Assembly: GCA_945905745.1 (NCBI GenBank)
Contig: CAMDQF010000017.1
Coordinates: forward strand, 1 to 40,025
DNA length: 40,025 nucleotides
Reading direction: 5' to 3'
Origin: Litorilinea aerophila
GTDB lineage: Bacteria; Chloroflexota; Anaerolineae; Caldilineales; Caldilineaceae
The notes below the pieces were generated by a model. It was given only the letters and a program-made list of their open reading frames with translations. It was not told where the DNA came from and did no database searches. Both the position numbers and the translations under genes were made by a program. Shown here one piece after another: positions 19,782 through 27,417 of this stretch. Position 1 is the stretch's first letter. Each line of letters opens with the position of its first letter.

Positions 19782-20152
19782 ACGTAGTCAACACAGGCGA
19801 TCTCGCTTGGATCGCGGAAACTGAATTCCGAGATTTGGTTGCAGAAGTATTTCTGCTGGATATCAACCAATTGCGGATCAGCCTGTACGAAGAAAGCTTC
19901 GTGGATATCTGGTACTCATTGAAACTGTTCGGTCGTTATTCTTATCATTGGGAGCGGCGAGCCATTGATGGAATGATCTATCGTCACGACAACGCCCCTT
20001 ACGAGGGGTGGAAGAATCTCTCTACCTATCCGGCGCATTTCCATAACGGCAGTGAAGCAAACGCCGTAGAAAGTTGGATTAGCGCTGACCCCGAAACTGC
20101 CCTCCGTCAATTTCTCTCGTTTGTGCGCACAAAGTTACGCGCAGAAGAATAG
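19778..20152 (+). CDS. tumE: TumE-family (DUF6516) toxin
   Basis: 124 residues with the family pattern: an aromatic-rich centre (YSLKLFGRYSYHWERR), then IYRHDNAPYEGWKNLSTYPAHFHNG with conserved His, Asp and Asn, and an acidic-basic end. The family comprises small toxins of type II-like modules, usually paired with a HTH or helical antitoxin; the biochemical activity is not certain to me. Translationally coupled to the upstream gene, and followed after nine bases by the MFS gene, so co-transcription is possible. Confidence 0.72.
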   Translation: MNVVNTGDLAWIAETEFRDLVAEVFLLDINQLRISLYEESFVDIWYSLKLFGRYSYHWERRAIDGMIYRHDNAPYEGWKNLSTYPAHFHNGSEANAVESWISADPETALRQFLSFVRTKLRAEE

Positions 20153-20161
20153 TGGTCGAAA

Positions 20162-21451
20162 ATGACCGATCTTCCACCCCCTCCCACCCTATGGCAACAG
20201 CGCGACTTCCTCTGGCTGTGGGGCGGGCAGAGCGTCTCGCTGCTCGGCTCGCAGATCGGCGGCACGGCCCTGCAATTTGTCGCCATCCTCACGCTGGGCG
20301 CGTCGCCGGTGCAACTGGGCTGGCTGACCGTTGCCGACGCCCTGCCGGTGTTGATCTGCGGTCTGCTGGCCGGGGTCTGGGTGGACCGTCTGCGCCGTCG
20401 TCCGCTGCTGATCGCCGCCAATCTGGGCCGGGGGCTGCTGCTGCTCACCATTCCCGCCGCGGCCCTGCTCGGCGTGTTGGGGATGGGCCAACTCTATTGG
20501 GTGGCGGCGCTGGTCAGTCTGCTGGGACTCTTCTTTGATCTGGCCTGGCCCGCCTATCTGCCTGCGCTGGTCAGACCTGAGCAGTTGGTGGAGGGCAACA
20601 GCAAACTGAGCATCAGCGACTCTGTGGCGGAGATCGGCGGGCCGGGTATCGGCGGGCTGCTGGTGCAACTGTTCAGCCCACCCCTGGCTCTCCTGGCCGA
20701 TGCGGCTTCCTTCTTCGTTTCCAGCCTCAGTCTGGCCGCCATCCGCACGCCAGAGCCGCCGCCCCCGCCGCGTGACCTGAGCCAACACCCGGTGACAGAG
20801 CTGATGGCTGATGTGGCTGAAGGGTTGGCCGTGGCTTTCGGCCAGCCGGTATTGCGTGCGCTGCTCCTCAGCGCAGCCACCCAGAGCATCACCAACGGCA
20901 TCATCGGCACGCTCTACGCGCTGTATATGGTGGGGACGCTGGGCATTTCGCCCCTGGCCGTGGGGCTAATTGTGGGCGTGGGCGGGGTGAGCGCACTGGG
21001 CGGGGCCTTCTTGGCCGGGCCGGTGACGCGGCGCTACGGGATTGGCCGCGCGCTGATCGGCTCACGGCTGGTGGGTGTCGTCTTCAACAGCCTGATGGTG
21101 CTGGCTTTTGGGCCGCACGCGCTGGTGCTGGCCTTTCTCGTCCTCTCCCAGGCCGCGGACGCCACCTGGACGATCTACGCCATTACCGAGACCAGTCTGC
21201 AACAGAGCATCACACCCAACCGGCTGCTGGGCCGTCTGCACGCCAGCATCCGCTTCCTCACCGCGCTCCTCCTGCCTGTGGGCGGGCTGCTGGGTGGCTA
21301 TCTGGGCCAGACAATCGGGTCGCGGGCAGCGATTGGCATCGGGCTGCTCATCGGCGGCGCGGCTACGCTCTGGCTGATCTTCTCACCGCTGCGGGGGATG
21401 CGGGGGATGGGGGATCGGAGAGTAGGGATTGAGGATCGAGGTACGTCGTGA
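20162..21451 (+). CDS. MFS transporter (multidrug/efflux-type)
   Basis: 429 residues with about twelve hydrophobic segments. The N-terminal part WLWGGQSVSLLGSQIGGTALQFVAI and loop GVWVDRLRRRPLLIAANLGRG are typical of the MFS efflux group related to EntS/tetracycline-type exporters. The tail after the last helix (GMRGMGDRRVGIEDRG) is repeat-derived and probably not structured. ATG 20162 lies nine bases after the TumE stop with no clear ribosome site, so coupling is likely. A hairpin GTGAGATCA/TGATCTCAC (21448-21470) follows the stop. Substrate unknown. Confidence 0.83.
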   Translation: MTDLPPPPTLWQQRDFLWLWGGQSVSLLGSQIGGTALQFVAILTLGASPVQLGWLTVADALPVLICGLLAGVWVDRLRRRPLLIAANLGRGLLLLTIPAAALLGVLGMGQLYWVAALVSLLGLFFDLAWPAYLPALVRPEQLVEGNSKLSISDSVAEIGGPGIGGLLVQLFSPPLALLADAASFFVSSLSLAAIRTPEPPPPPRDLSQHPVTELMADVAEGLAVAFGQPVLRALLLSAATQSITNGIIGTLYALYMVGTLGISPLAVGLIVGVGGVSALGGAFLAGPVTRRYGIGRALIGSRLVGVVFNSLMVLAFGPHALVLAFLVLSQAADATWTIYAITETSLQQSITPNRLLGRLHASIRFLTALLLPVGGLLGGYLGQTIGSRAAIGIGLLIGGAATLWLIFSPLRGMRGMGDRRVGIEDRGTS

Positions 21452-21470
21452 GATCAGACGGTGATCTCAC
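21448..21470. terminator. hairpin at the end of the MFS gene
   Basis: 9-bp stem GTGAGATCA/TGATCTCAC with loop GACGG overlaps the stop codon. There is no T-tract. It is a shorter copy of the palindrome at 22171-22203, so it may be a dispersed repeat rather than a true terminator. Confidence 0.45.
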
Positions 21471-21494
21471 ACATTAAATCGGATTGCAGTCTTG

Positions 21495-21523
21495 TTGACA
21501 ACATCCGCTTGTGTTGGTATTAT
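21495..21523 (+). promoter_or_regulatory. promoter of the second TumE module (leaderless)
   Basis: TTGACA (21495-21500), a 17-bp spacer and TATTAT (21518-21523). The expected start lies at 21530-21531, on the ATG of the toxin gene itself; no ribosome site precedes that ATG. Confidence 0.7.
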
Positions 21524-21530
21524 CTCCAAC

Positions 21531-21827
21531 ATGAATGCGATTGAGCTTCTACGCACACGCATCGTCTTTTCGGAGAACGCCTTCACCGAGCTGGTATTGT
21601 GGCGGGTACCCGAACCCGTGCGCGGCTCGACCCACGACTTCAAGTACCGGCTGGCCTATGTGGTCAATCAGGTGTGTGTAGTGCGTTATGACAACGAAGC
21701 GGGCAAGGGCGATCACCGCCACTTTGGGCAGACGGAACAGAGCTACACATTTCAGGGTGTGGAGAAGCTAATCGCCGACTTTCAACGAGATATTGCGAGG
21801 TGGAATTATGAAAATCGTAATCCTTGA
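21531..21827 (+). CDS. tumE: TumE-family (DUF6516) toxin
   Basis: 98 residues from ATG 21531. The pattern VLWRVPEPVRGSTHDFKYRLAYV, then VVRYDNEAGKGDHRHFG and an end with FQGVEKLIADFQRDI fits the TumE/DUF6516 family (conserved Asp-Asn and His-rich segment). The frame extends to 21492 but the promoter runs through that extension, so 21531 is the start. In contrast to the module at 19488-20152, the toxin gene comes first here and overlaps the following DNA-binding antitoxin gene by 20 bp. Confidence 0.78.
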   Translation: MNAIELLRTRIVFSENAFTELVLWRVPEPVRGSTHDFKYRLAYVVNQVCVVRYDNEAGKGDHRHFGQTEQSYTFQGVEKLIADFQRDIARWNYENRNP

Positions 21828-22155
21828 CGTAAAAAGACCGGACGATGCGATGGCAGATTTTGCGCTGGCCTGGCAGACCGAGACCCCGGAAGGACCTGCC
21901 CGCATCAGCTTTGCTACGCCAGAACTGCTCTGGAAGGTACTCAGTGCCAAGCGTTGGGAGCTACTCAAAGCCCTGTGTGGCGCAGGCCCCCTCTCCATCC
22001 GGGAGGCGGCGCGGCGGGTGAAACGGGATGTGAAAGCCGTGCATGGCGACATCACCGCCCTGTTGAACGCTGGCGTTTTGGATCGGGTGGAAGACGGGCG
22101 GATTCTTTTTCCCTTTGACGCACTGAAAATCGAGTTTCTCCTGCAAGCTGCGTAA
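21808..22155 (+). CDS. winged-helix antitoxin of the TumE module (HVO_A0114-like)
   Basis: 115 residues from ATG 21808, which has GAGGTGG a few bases upstream; an in-frame alternative lies at 21793. The centre (WELLKALCGAGPLSIREAARRVKRDVKAVHGDITALLNAGVLDRVEDGRILFPF, here described rather than quoted as a motif) is a MarR/HTH winged helix as in HVO_A0114-type putative DNA-binding proteins that accompany TumE toxins. It probably neutralises the toxin and represses the promoter at 21495. It is followed by a 14-bp stem terminator. Confidence 0.75.
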   Translation: MKIVILDVKRPDDAMADFALAWQTETPEGPARISFATPELLWKVLSAKRWELLKALCGAGPLSIREAARRVKRDVKAVHGDITALLNAGVLDRVEDGRILFPFDALKIEFLLQAA

Positions 22156-22170
22156 CCCGGCGTGAAACGC

Positions 22171-22203
22171 AAAGCGTGAGATCGCCGTCCGATCTCACGC
22201 TTT
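22171..22203 (+). terminator. terminator after the second TumE module
   Basis: Perfect 14-bp stem (22171-22184 with 22190-22203), loop CCGTC, beginning with AAA and ending with TTT. It separates the module from the convergent dehydrogenase gene. Confidence 0.75.
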
Positions 22204-22257
22204 ATGTTTCTGCCGACAAATGTGCGCAACGCAATACGCAGTACGTAGCACCCGTCC

Positions 22258-23232
22258 CTACCCCCGCAACCCAACCTCATAGACTTTCGGATTGCACACA
22301 TCCTTCGGACGCTGCCTGCTGAAAAATTCCAGCACCCGGGCCACTGCCATCTGCTCGATGCGCGCCCGGCCATCGTCGGTGGTAGAAGCGCTGTGGGGGG
22401 TGAGGACCGCTTTGGGATGGAAGCGGATGGGATAGTCGGCCACGGGCGGCTCTTCGTCAAAAACGTCAAAGCCCGCGCCGGCCAGCTTGCCGCTGTCCAG
22501 GGCTTCGATCACCGCGTCCATATCCACCAGCGGGCCACGGGCCACATTGATCAGATAGGCCCCGCTCTTCATCCGGGCGATGGACTCCTGGTTGATCATT
22601 TTGTGGGTGGCCGGGATATTGGGTGCGTGGAGGCTGAGGAAATCGGCCTGGGCGATCACCTCGTCCTGGCTGAGCAATTCCACGCCCATTTGGGCCGCGG
22701 CCTCGGCGGAGACGAAGGGGTCCGAGCCGACGACTCGCATCCCCAGCCCTGCGCCGCAAATCTGCGCCACCCGGCGGCCAATCCGTCCCAGCCCGACCAG
22801 CCCCAGGGTTTTGCCCTGAATTTCCGTGCCCATCAGCGCGCTGCGGGGGGGCCAGCCACCGGCGGACATACCCACATGGCCGGGAATAATTCGCTTGGCT
22901 ACAGCCATCAGCAGGGCCACCGCGTGCTCGGCGGTGGATTCGGTGGGGCCGTCGGGTGTGTTGCAGAAGACGACGCCCCGTTGCGCGGCGGCGTCCCCGT
23001 CCACATTGTCAATGCCAATCCCTGTGCGCACAATCATACGCAGGTTGGGCAGGCTGTCGAAGACTTCGCCGGTGTAGGGAATAGTAGCCCCGGCAAAGAT
23101 GACCTGGGCCTGCTGCGCGCTCTGCAACGGTGGCTCGCCGGGGATGGGGTTGAGATGCGTCACATCTGCGGGCAGCAGGGAGGGCGCATCGGTGAGCATT
23201 GGGATTTCGTACCAGACGTGGGTCAGTTGCAT
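22258..23232 (-). CDS. D-isomer-specific 2-hydroxyacid dehydrogenase
   Basis: 324 residues. The NAD-binding motif LVGLGRIGRRVAQ followed 18 residues on by a Ser-Asp pair, the NVARGPLVD segment, FDVFDEEPP (catalytic Glu region) and LTPHSAS (catalytic His) are all in order, as in phosphoglycerate dehydrogenase and related enzymes. There is no ACT domain, so it is the short form; glyoxylate/hydroxypyruvate reductase or sugar-acid roles are equally possible. I chose ATG 23232 because AGGAA lies upstream; the frame extends to 23379 but that part looks noncoding. It is followed on the same strand by neighbours of sugar- and hydroxy-acid metabolism at 24436-27371. Confidence 0.85.
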   Translation of the reverse strand: MQLTHVWYEIPMLTDAPSLLPADVTHLNPIPGEPPLQSAQQAQVIFAGATIPYTGEVFDSLPNLRMIVRTGIGIDNVDGDAAAQRGVVFCNTPDGPTESTAEHAVALLMAVAKRIIPGHVGMSAGGWPPRSALMGTEIQGKTLGLVGLGRIGRRVAQICGAGLGMRVVGSDPFVSAEAAAQMGVELLSQDEVIAQADFLSLHAPNIPATHKMINQESIARMKSGAYLINVARGPLVDMDAVIEALDSGKLAGAGFDVFDEEPPVADYPIRFHPKAVLTPHSASTTDDGRARIEQMAVARVLEFFSRQRPKDVCNPKVYEVGLRG

Positions 23233-23299
23233 GGCGTGTTCCTGGGGTGTGGATTGCTGATTTGCAAGAAAGGGGCAAGGTAGGCCAAAGGGTATCATC

Positions 23300-24235
23300 T
23301 CATCGGAGGCTATCGTCCTCAATACCGAGGAGGCGCAATCTGGCGAGCAACGCTTCCCCACGCTTGTGTTCGTGTGCAAGCGCCGCTTCCGCCTGTTCAG
23401 CGCGTAGCTGTTCTCGTTCAGCCCGCTGCTGTTCTCGTTCAGCCCGTCGCCGTTCCTGCGCGGCCTGCGTGCGCATGGCTTGCAACTTCAGCAGCACGAA
23501 GCCCTGATAGACCGCATCTTCGGCCAGATCCTCCAACGCGGGCTGCCTCTCCAGGTCGTCCAGGCGGAAGCGGAAGCCGGGCAGCACAGCCGACTCTATC
23601 ACACCCGCAGCCGGTTGAATCGCCTCATACGCGCCGGATTCGTTGAGCCGGTAGAAGCCCTGGTTGCCCTCGTCGGTGTGGAGGATGTAGTACTCGCGGA
23701 TGCCGATACCGGCGTACTCACCAAATTTTACTACTCTATCCCGCTCTTTCTCCTTGCGGGTTGAATCGCTCAACGCCTCCACGGCTAGGTCACAGACGCC
23801 CCGGTAGCTGCGGTCCGCGTTGCGGATGGGGGTAAAATTGTCGTTGTGTACCACAAAAAAGTCGGGTTTGCGGATGGTGGTCTTGTGGGGCAGGGCCAGG
23901 CGCACGCCGAACTCCAGCATCAGCACCTTTGCCAGCGGATGCGCCTCCAAATAGGCGCGCAGCAGAGTCAGAAACCAGTAATAGATGGAGACAGTGGCGA
24001 AATCGGACACGGGTTTCTCCTCCAGAATGCCGTTGTTCCACTCGTAGCTGAAGTCTGGATGTTCGTAGTAGTCCGCCCAGTACTCCGCCTCGCTGACCCA
24101 TTTGCCCACCTCGGAGATTGGCTCCTCGCTGGAAGGCTGCCCGTTGCGTTGATCCGGCCACATCTCAGGCGGGGCTGTTACCGCATAGGCCAGCCTCTGC
24201 TCCCCGATCTCTTGCTCTCGTCTTTCCTCTGGCAT
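23300..24235 (-). CDS. Uma2-family (DUF820) endonuclease-like protein with coiled-coil tail
   Basis: 311 residues. The central domain has FGVRLAL, IRKPDFFVV (the Asp of the PD-(D/E)xK core) and LAVEALSDSTRKEKERDRVVKFGEYAGIGIREYYI (catalytic Glu, Asp and Lys), described here by key residues. This fits the Uma2 restriction-endonuclease-fold family, abundant in Cyanobacteria and Chloroflexota. The last 60 residues are a Glu/Arg/Ala coiled coil with EQQRAEREQLRAEQAE repeats. ATG 24235 is preceded by AGAGGA. Function unknown; it may form part of mobile or defensive gene sets. Confidence 0.82.
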   Translation of the reverse strand: MPEERREQEIGEQRLAYAVTAPPEMWPDQRNGQPSSEEPISEVGKWVSEAEYWADYYEHPDFSYEWNNGILEEKPVSDFATVSIYYWFLTLLRAYLEAHPLAKVLMLEFGVRLALPHKTTIRKPDFFVVHNDNFTPIRNADRSYRGVCDLAVEALSDSTRKEKERDRVVKFGEYAGIGIREYYILHTDEGNQGFYRLNESGAYEAIQPAAGVIESAVLPGFRFRLDDLERQPALEDLAEDAVYQGFVLLKLQAMRTQAAQERRRAEREQQRAEREQLRAEQAEAALAHEHKRGEALLARLRLLGIEDDSLR

Positions 24236-24403
24236 ACTTTTTTCCTCTTTCTGTCAGTCTGCGCTTCTGCTCGCAAAGCGCCGTACAGCGCAGATCGCGT
24301 GACGCCACGCGTCTCTTCTGCCTATCTGGGATGCTATCACGCCGTTCGCCGGCTGTCAACCAATCCCAACCGGTGGGTGCATTTCAGATGCAGGGCGGGT
24401 CTT

Positions 24404-24450
24404 CACCTTCCGGGAAGGTGGCTACGTGAAGGTGGCTACGTCGCCAGGGG
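24404..24450. repeat. hairpin and 14-bp tandem repeat at the end of the SelA-like gene
   Basis: CACCTTC-CGG-GAAGGTG (24404-24420) is followed by two copies of AAGGTGGCTACGTG/C. The second reaches into the last codons of the SelA-like gene, so its C-terminal tail is partly repeat-encoded. Confidence 0.5.
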
Positions 24451-26013
24451 TGGGCCGCCAGGGATGGCAATCGGCTTGCGCACGCCAGAGTAGACCGTTC
24501 GCTTCGCTGTAAAACGTGCCGTTAAGTATTCACCCAGAAAGACGGAACCGGAGATACTGTCGCCCTCTACTTGACCGGAGAAGAGAAAGAGGATGTGATC
24601 CCCGGCTTGCTCCATCCGGCTGCGCAGTTTGACCCGGTCACCCTCCACCGTCCCGGCGATCTCCTGCCGGGAAAATTCGCTGTGGTGCGTGCCTTCGATC
24701 CAATTGCCCGCCTGTTGAAGATATATCTGATGTTGGCTGGTGCTGGTGAAGTATTCCAGCGTCAACGCCCAATGGCCGCTGATGTCCACGACGGCGGGTT
24801 GCAGTTGAGATGGCTGGGGGCTGCGGGTTTCACTGAGGATGCGGTAGACACGCTCAGCGACAATCTCGGCGTTGCCCGGCTGCATCTGGCTGGGGGTGAT
24901 GCGGATGGCGGCCCGGTCTTCGGAGTCCCCGTTGCCCACGGCGATGCGGGGTTTTTTGCGGGCGAAATCCTCGGCCACCTCCTCGCCGGTGATGTGCAGA
25001 GATGCAGGGTCCCAACTGATGACCAGCGTCGGCGCACGGTTGTTGAGGCCGGTGGGCTGTTCCACTGCCGTCTCCACCCCAGCCACCTGCTCGGCCCGTC
25101 GGGCGATGAGTGCCAGCCGATCCAGCCAGCCCTGCCACTCGGCCGGGTGGTCCCGGATCGTCCAGGCTTCCACCGCGGCCAGCAGCCCCAGCATCTCCTC
25201 GCGCCCCACTTTGTTGTCCCGCCCCGGCCCGTGATGGGGCGCGCTGGCCTGCCAGGCGGCCAGCAGAATATCTTTGCGGCCCAGCACCAGCCCCGCGCCT
25301 TGTGGCCCGCAGATGGCTTTGCCGCCGCTGTAGACCACCACATCCGCGCCCGCCTCCAGATGGACGCAGGGGATGGTCAAGTCCTCGGCGGCTGCGTCCA
25401 CCAGCACAGGCACACCGGCGGGCCGGGCGACAGCCACAATTGCTTCCAGGGTGAGGGCGTCGTCCCGCTCAGCCCGCCAGCCGGTGACAGTATAGATCAG
25501 CGCAGTCTTGGGGTTGATGGCCGCGGCCAATTCCGCCGGAGTTTCAACAACTATCAATTCCACGCCGATATTGCGCAGGGCGTGGTCGTAGGCGTTGCGG
25601 GCAAAGCCGGGGACGATGACTTGGGTTTTCTCGAAGCCGGTCAAGTCGGGGATGCGGATCAGCTTCTCCGGGTTGCCGCCGGTGACACAGGCCGCGGTCA
25701 CGTGCTTCAGCCCCGCCGCGCAGCCGTCGGAGACCATTCCCCAACCCGCGCCGGTGACTTCGGCCAGCCGCCGACCCACCCCCTCGGCCAGTTCGTCGTA
25801 TTGGACAAAGTGGCGGGAGGCTTCTTTGTAGGCGGCCAGGGTTTCCGGGCGTTCGACCGAGCCGCCGATGATCGTAAAAGTCCCCCGGCAGTTGATGATC
25901 GGCTCCACGCCGATGGCCCGGTAGATGCTGCGTTCTTCGCCTGGTGTGTTGGCATCGATGTCGTTCAGAAAGCGGAGAACGGACAGATTGTGCAGCGGGT
26001 CGTTGGATTCCAC
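24436..26013 (-). CDS. SelA-like PLP-dependent enzyme with an extra C-terminal domain
   Basis: 525 residues from GTG 26013, chosen because AAGGAG stands seven bases upstream; upstream codons do not look like protein. Residues of about 25-415 match the SelA/aminotransferase class V-like group (YRAIGVEPIINCRGTFTIIGG; GMVSDGCAAGLKH; LVDAAAEDL; VVYSGGKAICGPQGAG, where Lys binds PLP). Relatives include D-glucosaminate-6-phosphate ammonia-lyase (DgaE) and other sugar-acid lyases; no tRNA-Sec synthesis genes are nearby, so selenocysteine synthesis is unlikely. From about residue 415 a beta-rich domain of some 100 residues follows (SGHWALTLEYFTSTSQHQIYL, IEGTHHSEFS), not part of the usual family length of about 380-400. 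It looks like a fused small beta-barrel. Confidence 0.8.
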   Translation of the reverse strand: MESNDPLHNLSVLRFLNDIDANTPGEERSIYRAIGVEPIINCRGTFTIIGGSVERPETLAAYKEASRHFVQYDELAEGVGRRLAEVTGAGWGMVSDGCAAGLKHVTAACVTGGNPEKLIRIPDLTGFEKTQVIVPGFARNAYDHALRNIGVELIVVETPAELAAAINPKTALIYTVTGWRAERDDALTLEAIVAVARPAGVPVLVDAAAEDLTIPCVHLEAGADVVVYSGGKAICGPQGAGLVLGRKDILLAAWQASAPHHGPGRDNKVGREEMLGLLAAVEAWTIRDHPAEWQGWLDRLALIARRAEQVAGVETAVEQPTGLNNRAPTLVISWDPASLHITGEEVAEDFARKKPRIAVGNGDSEDRAAIRITPSQMQPGNAEIVAERVYRILSETRSPQPSQLQPAVVDISGHWALTLEYFTSTSQHQIYLQQAGNWIEGTHHSEFSRQEIAGTVEGDRVKLRSRMEQAGDHILFLFSGQVEGDSISGSVFLGEYLTARFTAKRTVYSGVRKPIAIPGGPPLAT

Positions 26014-26252
26014 GAATCTACTCCTTGTGGGAAAAGGGATGGGTCGATGGCGGGTCAGAGGTGTGGGCAAAATGGCCCTCGGCACAGACAAGCGTGGAGG
26101 TGGACGAGAGAGATGAGCAAAACCAAGAAAAGGAGGTGTCCGTGTCCAAGCCGTCTGCGCAGAGGGCCTGAGGCTATTGTACCGGTTTTGGAAAAATGGG
26201 GCAAGGTGTGCGGATGAGCTTACCTGTCTGGCGAATGCCCATCGGAGTGATA

Positions 26253-26284
26253 GGGGGCTGTCGCGCAGGTCGGAGGCAGCCCCC
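26253..26284 (-). terminator. hairpin after the Ldh-family gene
   Basis: GGGGGCTG (26253-26260) pairs with CAGCCCCC (26277-26284), just beyond the stop of the Ldh-family gene at 26292. There is no T-tract, so its activity is uncertain. Confidence 0.5.
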
Positions 26285-26291
26285 CTGTCGG

Positions 26292-27371
26292 CTATCCGGC
26301 CAACCAGCCGTACGCACCGACAGGGATTCTTACCCCTTTTGCGGCCCTGCTCAAATCGGTCAGTGTCACATCGTTCAAGGGAATCCCCCGTGCCCGGTAT
26401 TCTTCCTGGCGCAGAAACTCCAGCTCGCCGGGCGCGTAGATACGCTCGACGCCAGCCGCGGGTCGGCAGTCGTGGATCTGGCGGATGGCCCGATCCACGC
26501 GGGTTTTGAAAAGGTCCAAATCCTCGAAGGCTTCCACCCGGATGGCGGCGACGAAGTGGCCGTCCTGGCCGGGACGGGGGCCGTTCTCCATATCCCCCAG
26601 TTCTGTGCCATAGGCCGCGCCGGAGAGCATAGACGAAAGCACACCCATGATCAGGGCCAGGGCTGTGCCTTTGAAGCCGCCGATGGGCATCAGCAGCCCG
26701 TCAATGGCCGCGGCGGGATCCGTGGTGGGTCGGCCTTCCCGGTCCAGCGCCCAGCCTTCCGGCAGCGTCCACCCCTTCTGCTGGTAGATGCGAATTTTGC
26801 CGTGGGAGGAGCCGCTGAAGGCCGCGTCGAAGATGATCGGGCGCTCCTCACCCGCAGGGATGGCGATGCCCAGGGGATTGATGCCCAGAATCCGCTCTGC
26901 ACCACCCCAGGGAGCCATGGTAGGCAGGGCGTTGGTGGTGGCAATGCCGATCATTCCGTGGGCTACGGCCTGTTGCGCGTAGTAAGCCATCGCGCCGCTG
27001 TGATTGCTGCCCCGGATGCCCGCGGCCGCGATGCCGTGGACAGCGGCCCTTTCGATCACCAGTTTGGTGGCGAAATCCATCCCGACCTGGCCCATCGAGT
27101 TGCCGCCGTCCACCACCGTACACGCGCCGACATCCCGTATCACAGCCGGACGGCCCGTTGGGTTCACGCCGCCGGTTGTCAGCTTTTTGATATATTCGGG
27201 CACGCGCAACACGCCGTGGGAGTGGATGCCGCTCAGATCGGCATAGACGAGAGAATCGGCCAGCAGAGCGGCATCGTCGCTGTTCATCCCACAGCACACA
27301 AAAAGATCGGCCACCAGCGACAGCAACTCTTCCACAGGCACACGCCGACCGCTCTCCAACGTTTCCGACAT
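26292..27371 (-). CDS. Ldh-family oxidoreductase (malate/lactate/ureidoglycolate dehydrogenase type)
   Basis: 359 residues. The signature LADSLVYADLSGIHSHGVLRVPEYI contains the catalytic His, described here by its core GIHSHG. The further motifs VVDGGNSMGQVGMDFAT, AIRGSNHSGAMAYYAQQA-like region and IDGLLMPIGGFKGTALALI are characteristic of the NAD(P)-dependent Ldh2/MDG2 family (YlbC, AllD, ComC). The substrate (malate, lactate, sulfolactate, ureidoglycolate, gluconate-type acids) cannot be decided. It lies upstream of the SelA-like gene on the same strand, suggesting shared hydroxy-acid metabolism, but a 278-bp gap and a hairpin separate them. Confidence 0.87.
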   Translation of the reverse strand: MSETLESGRRVPVEELLSLVADLFVCCGMNSDDAALLADSLVYADLSGIHSHGVLRVPEYIKKLTTGGVNPTGRPAVIRDVGACTVVDGGNSMGQVGMDFATKLVIERAAVHGIAAAGIRGSNHSGAMAYYAQQAVAHGMIGIATTNALPTMAPWGGAERILGINPLGIAIPAGEERPIIFDAAFSGSSHGKIRIYQQKGWTLPEGWALDREGRPTTDPAAAIDGLLMPIGGFKGTALALIMGVLSSMLSGAAYGTELGDMENGPRPGQDGHFVAAIRVEAFEDLDLFKTRVDRAIRQIHDCRPAAGVERIYAPGELEFLRQEEYRARGIPLNDVTLTDLSRAAKGVRIPVGAYGWLAG

Positions 27372-27417
27372 CTGCTGCTCCCTCTCTGCCCAATCTGTGT
27401 CAGGCGCGCTCGTATCC

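Noticed and set aside
22393-23283. 296-codon plus-strand frame opposite the hydroxyacid dehydrogenase
   Set aside because: Shadow of the minus-strand gene; low-complexity His/Gly/Arg composition.
24436-26013. Selenocysteine synthase (SelA) call
   Set aside because: No selB, selD or tRNA-Sec nearby, and the sequence resembles the sugar-acid lyase branch; only the fold is shared.
24571-26217. 548-codon plus-strand open frame opposite the SelA-like gene
   Set aside because: Composition is His/Arg/Gly-rich without motifs; the minus strand carries a full PLP-enzyme signature. It is a by-product of GC bias.
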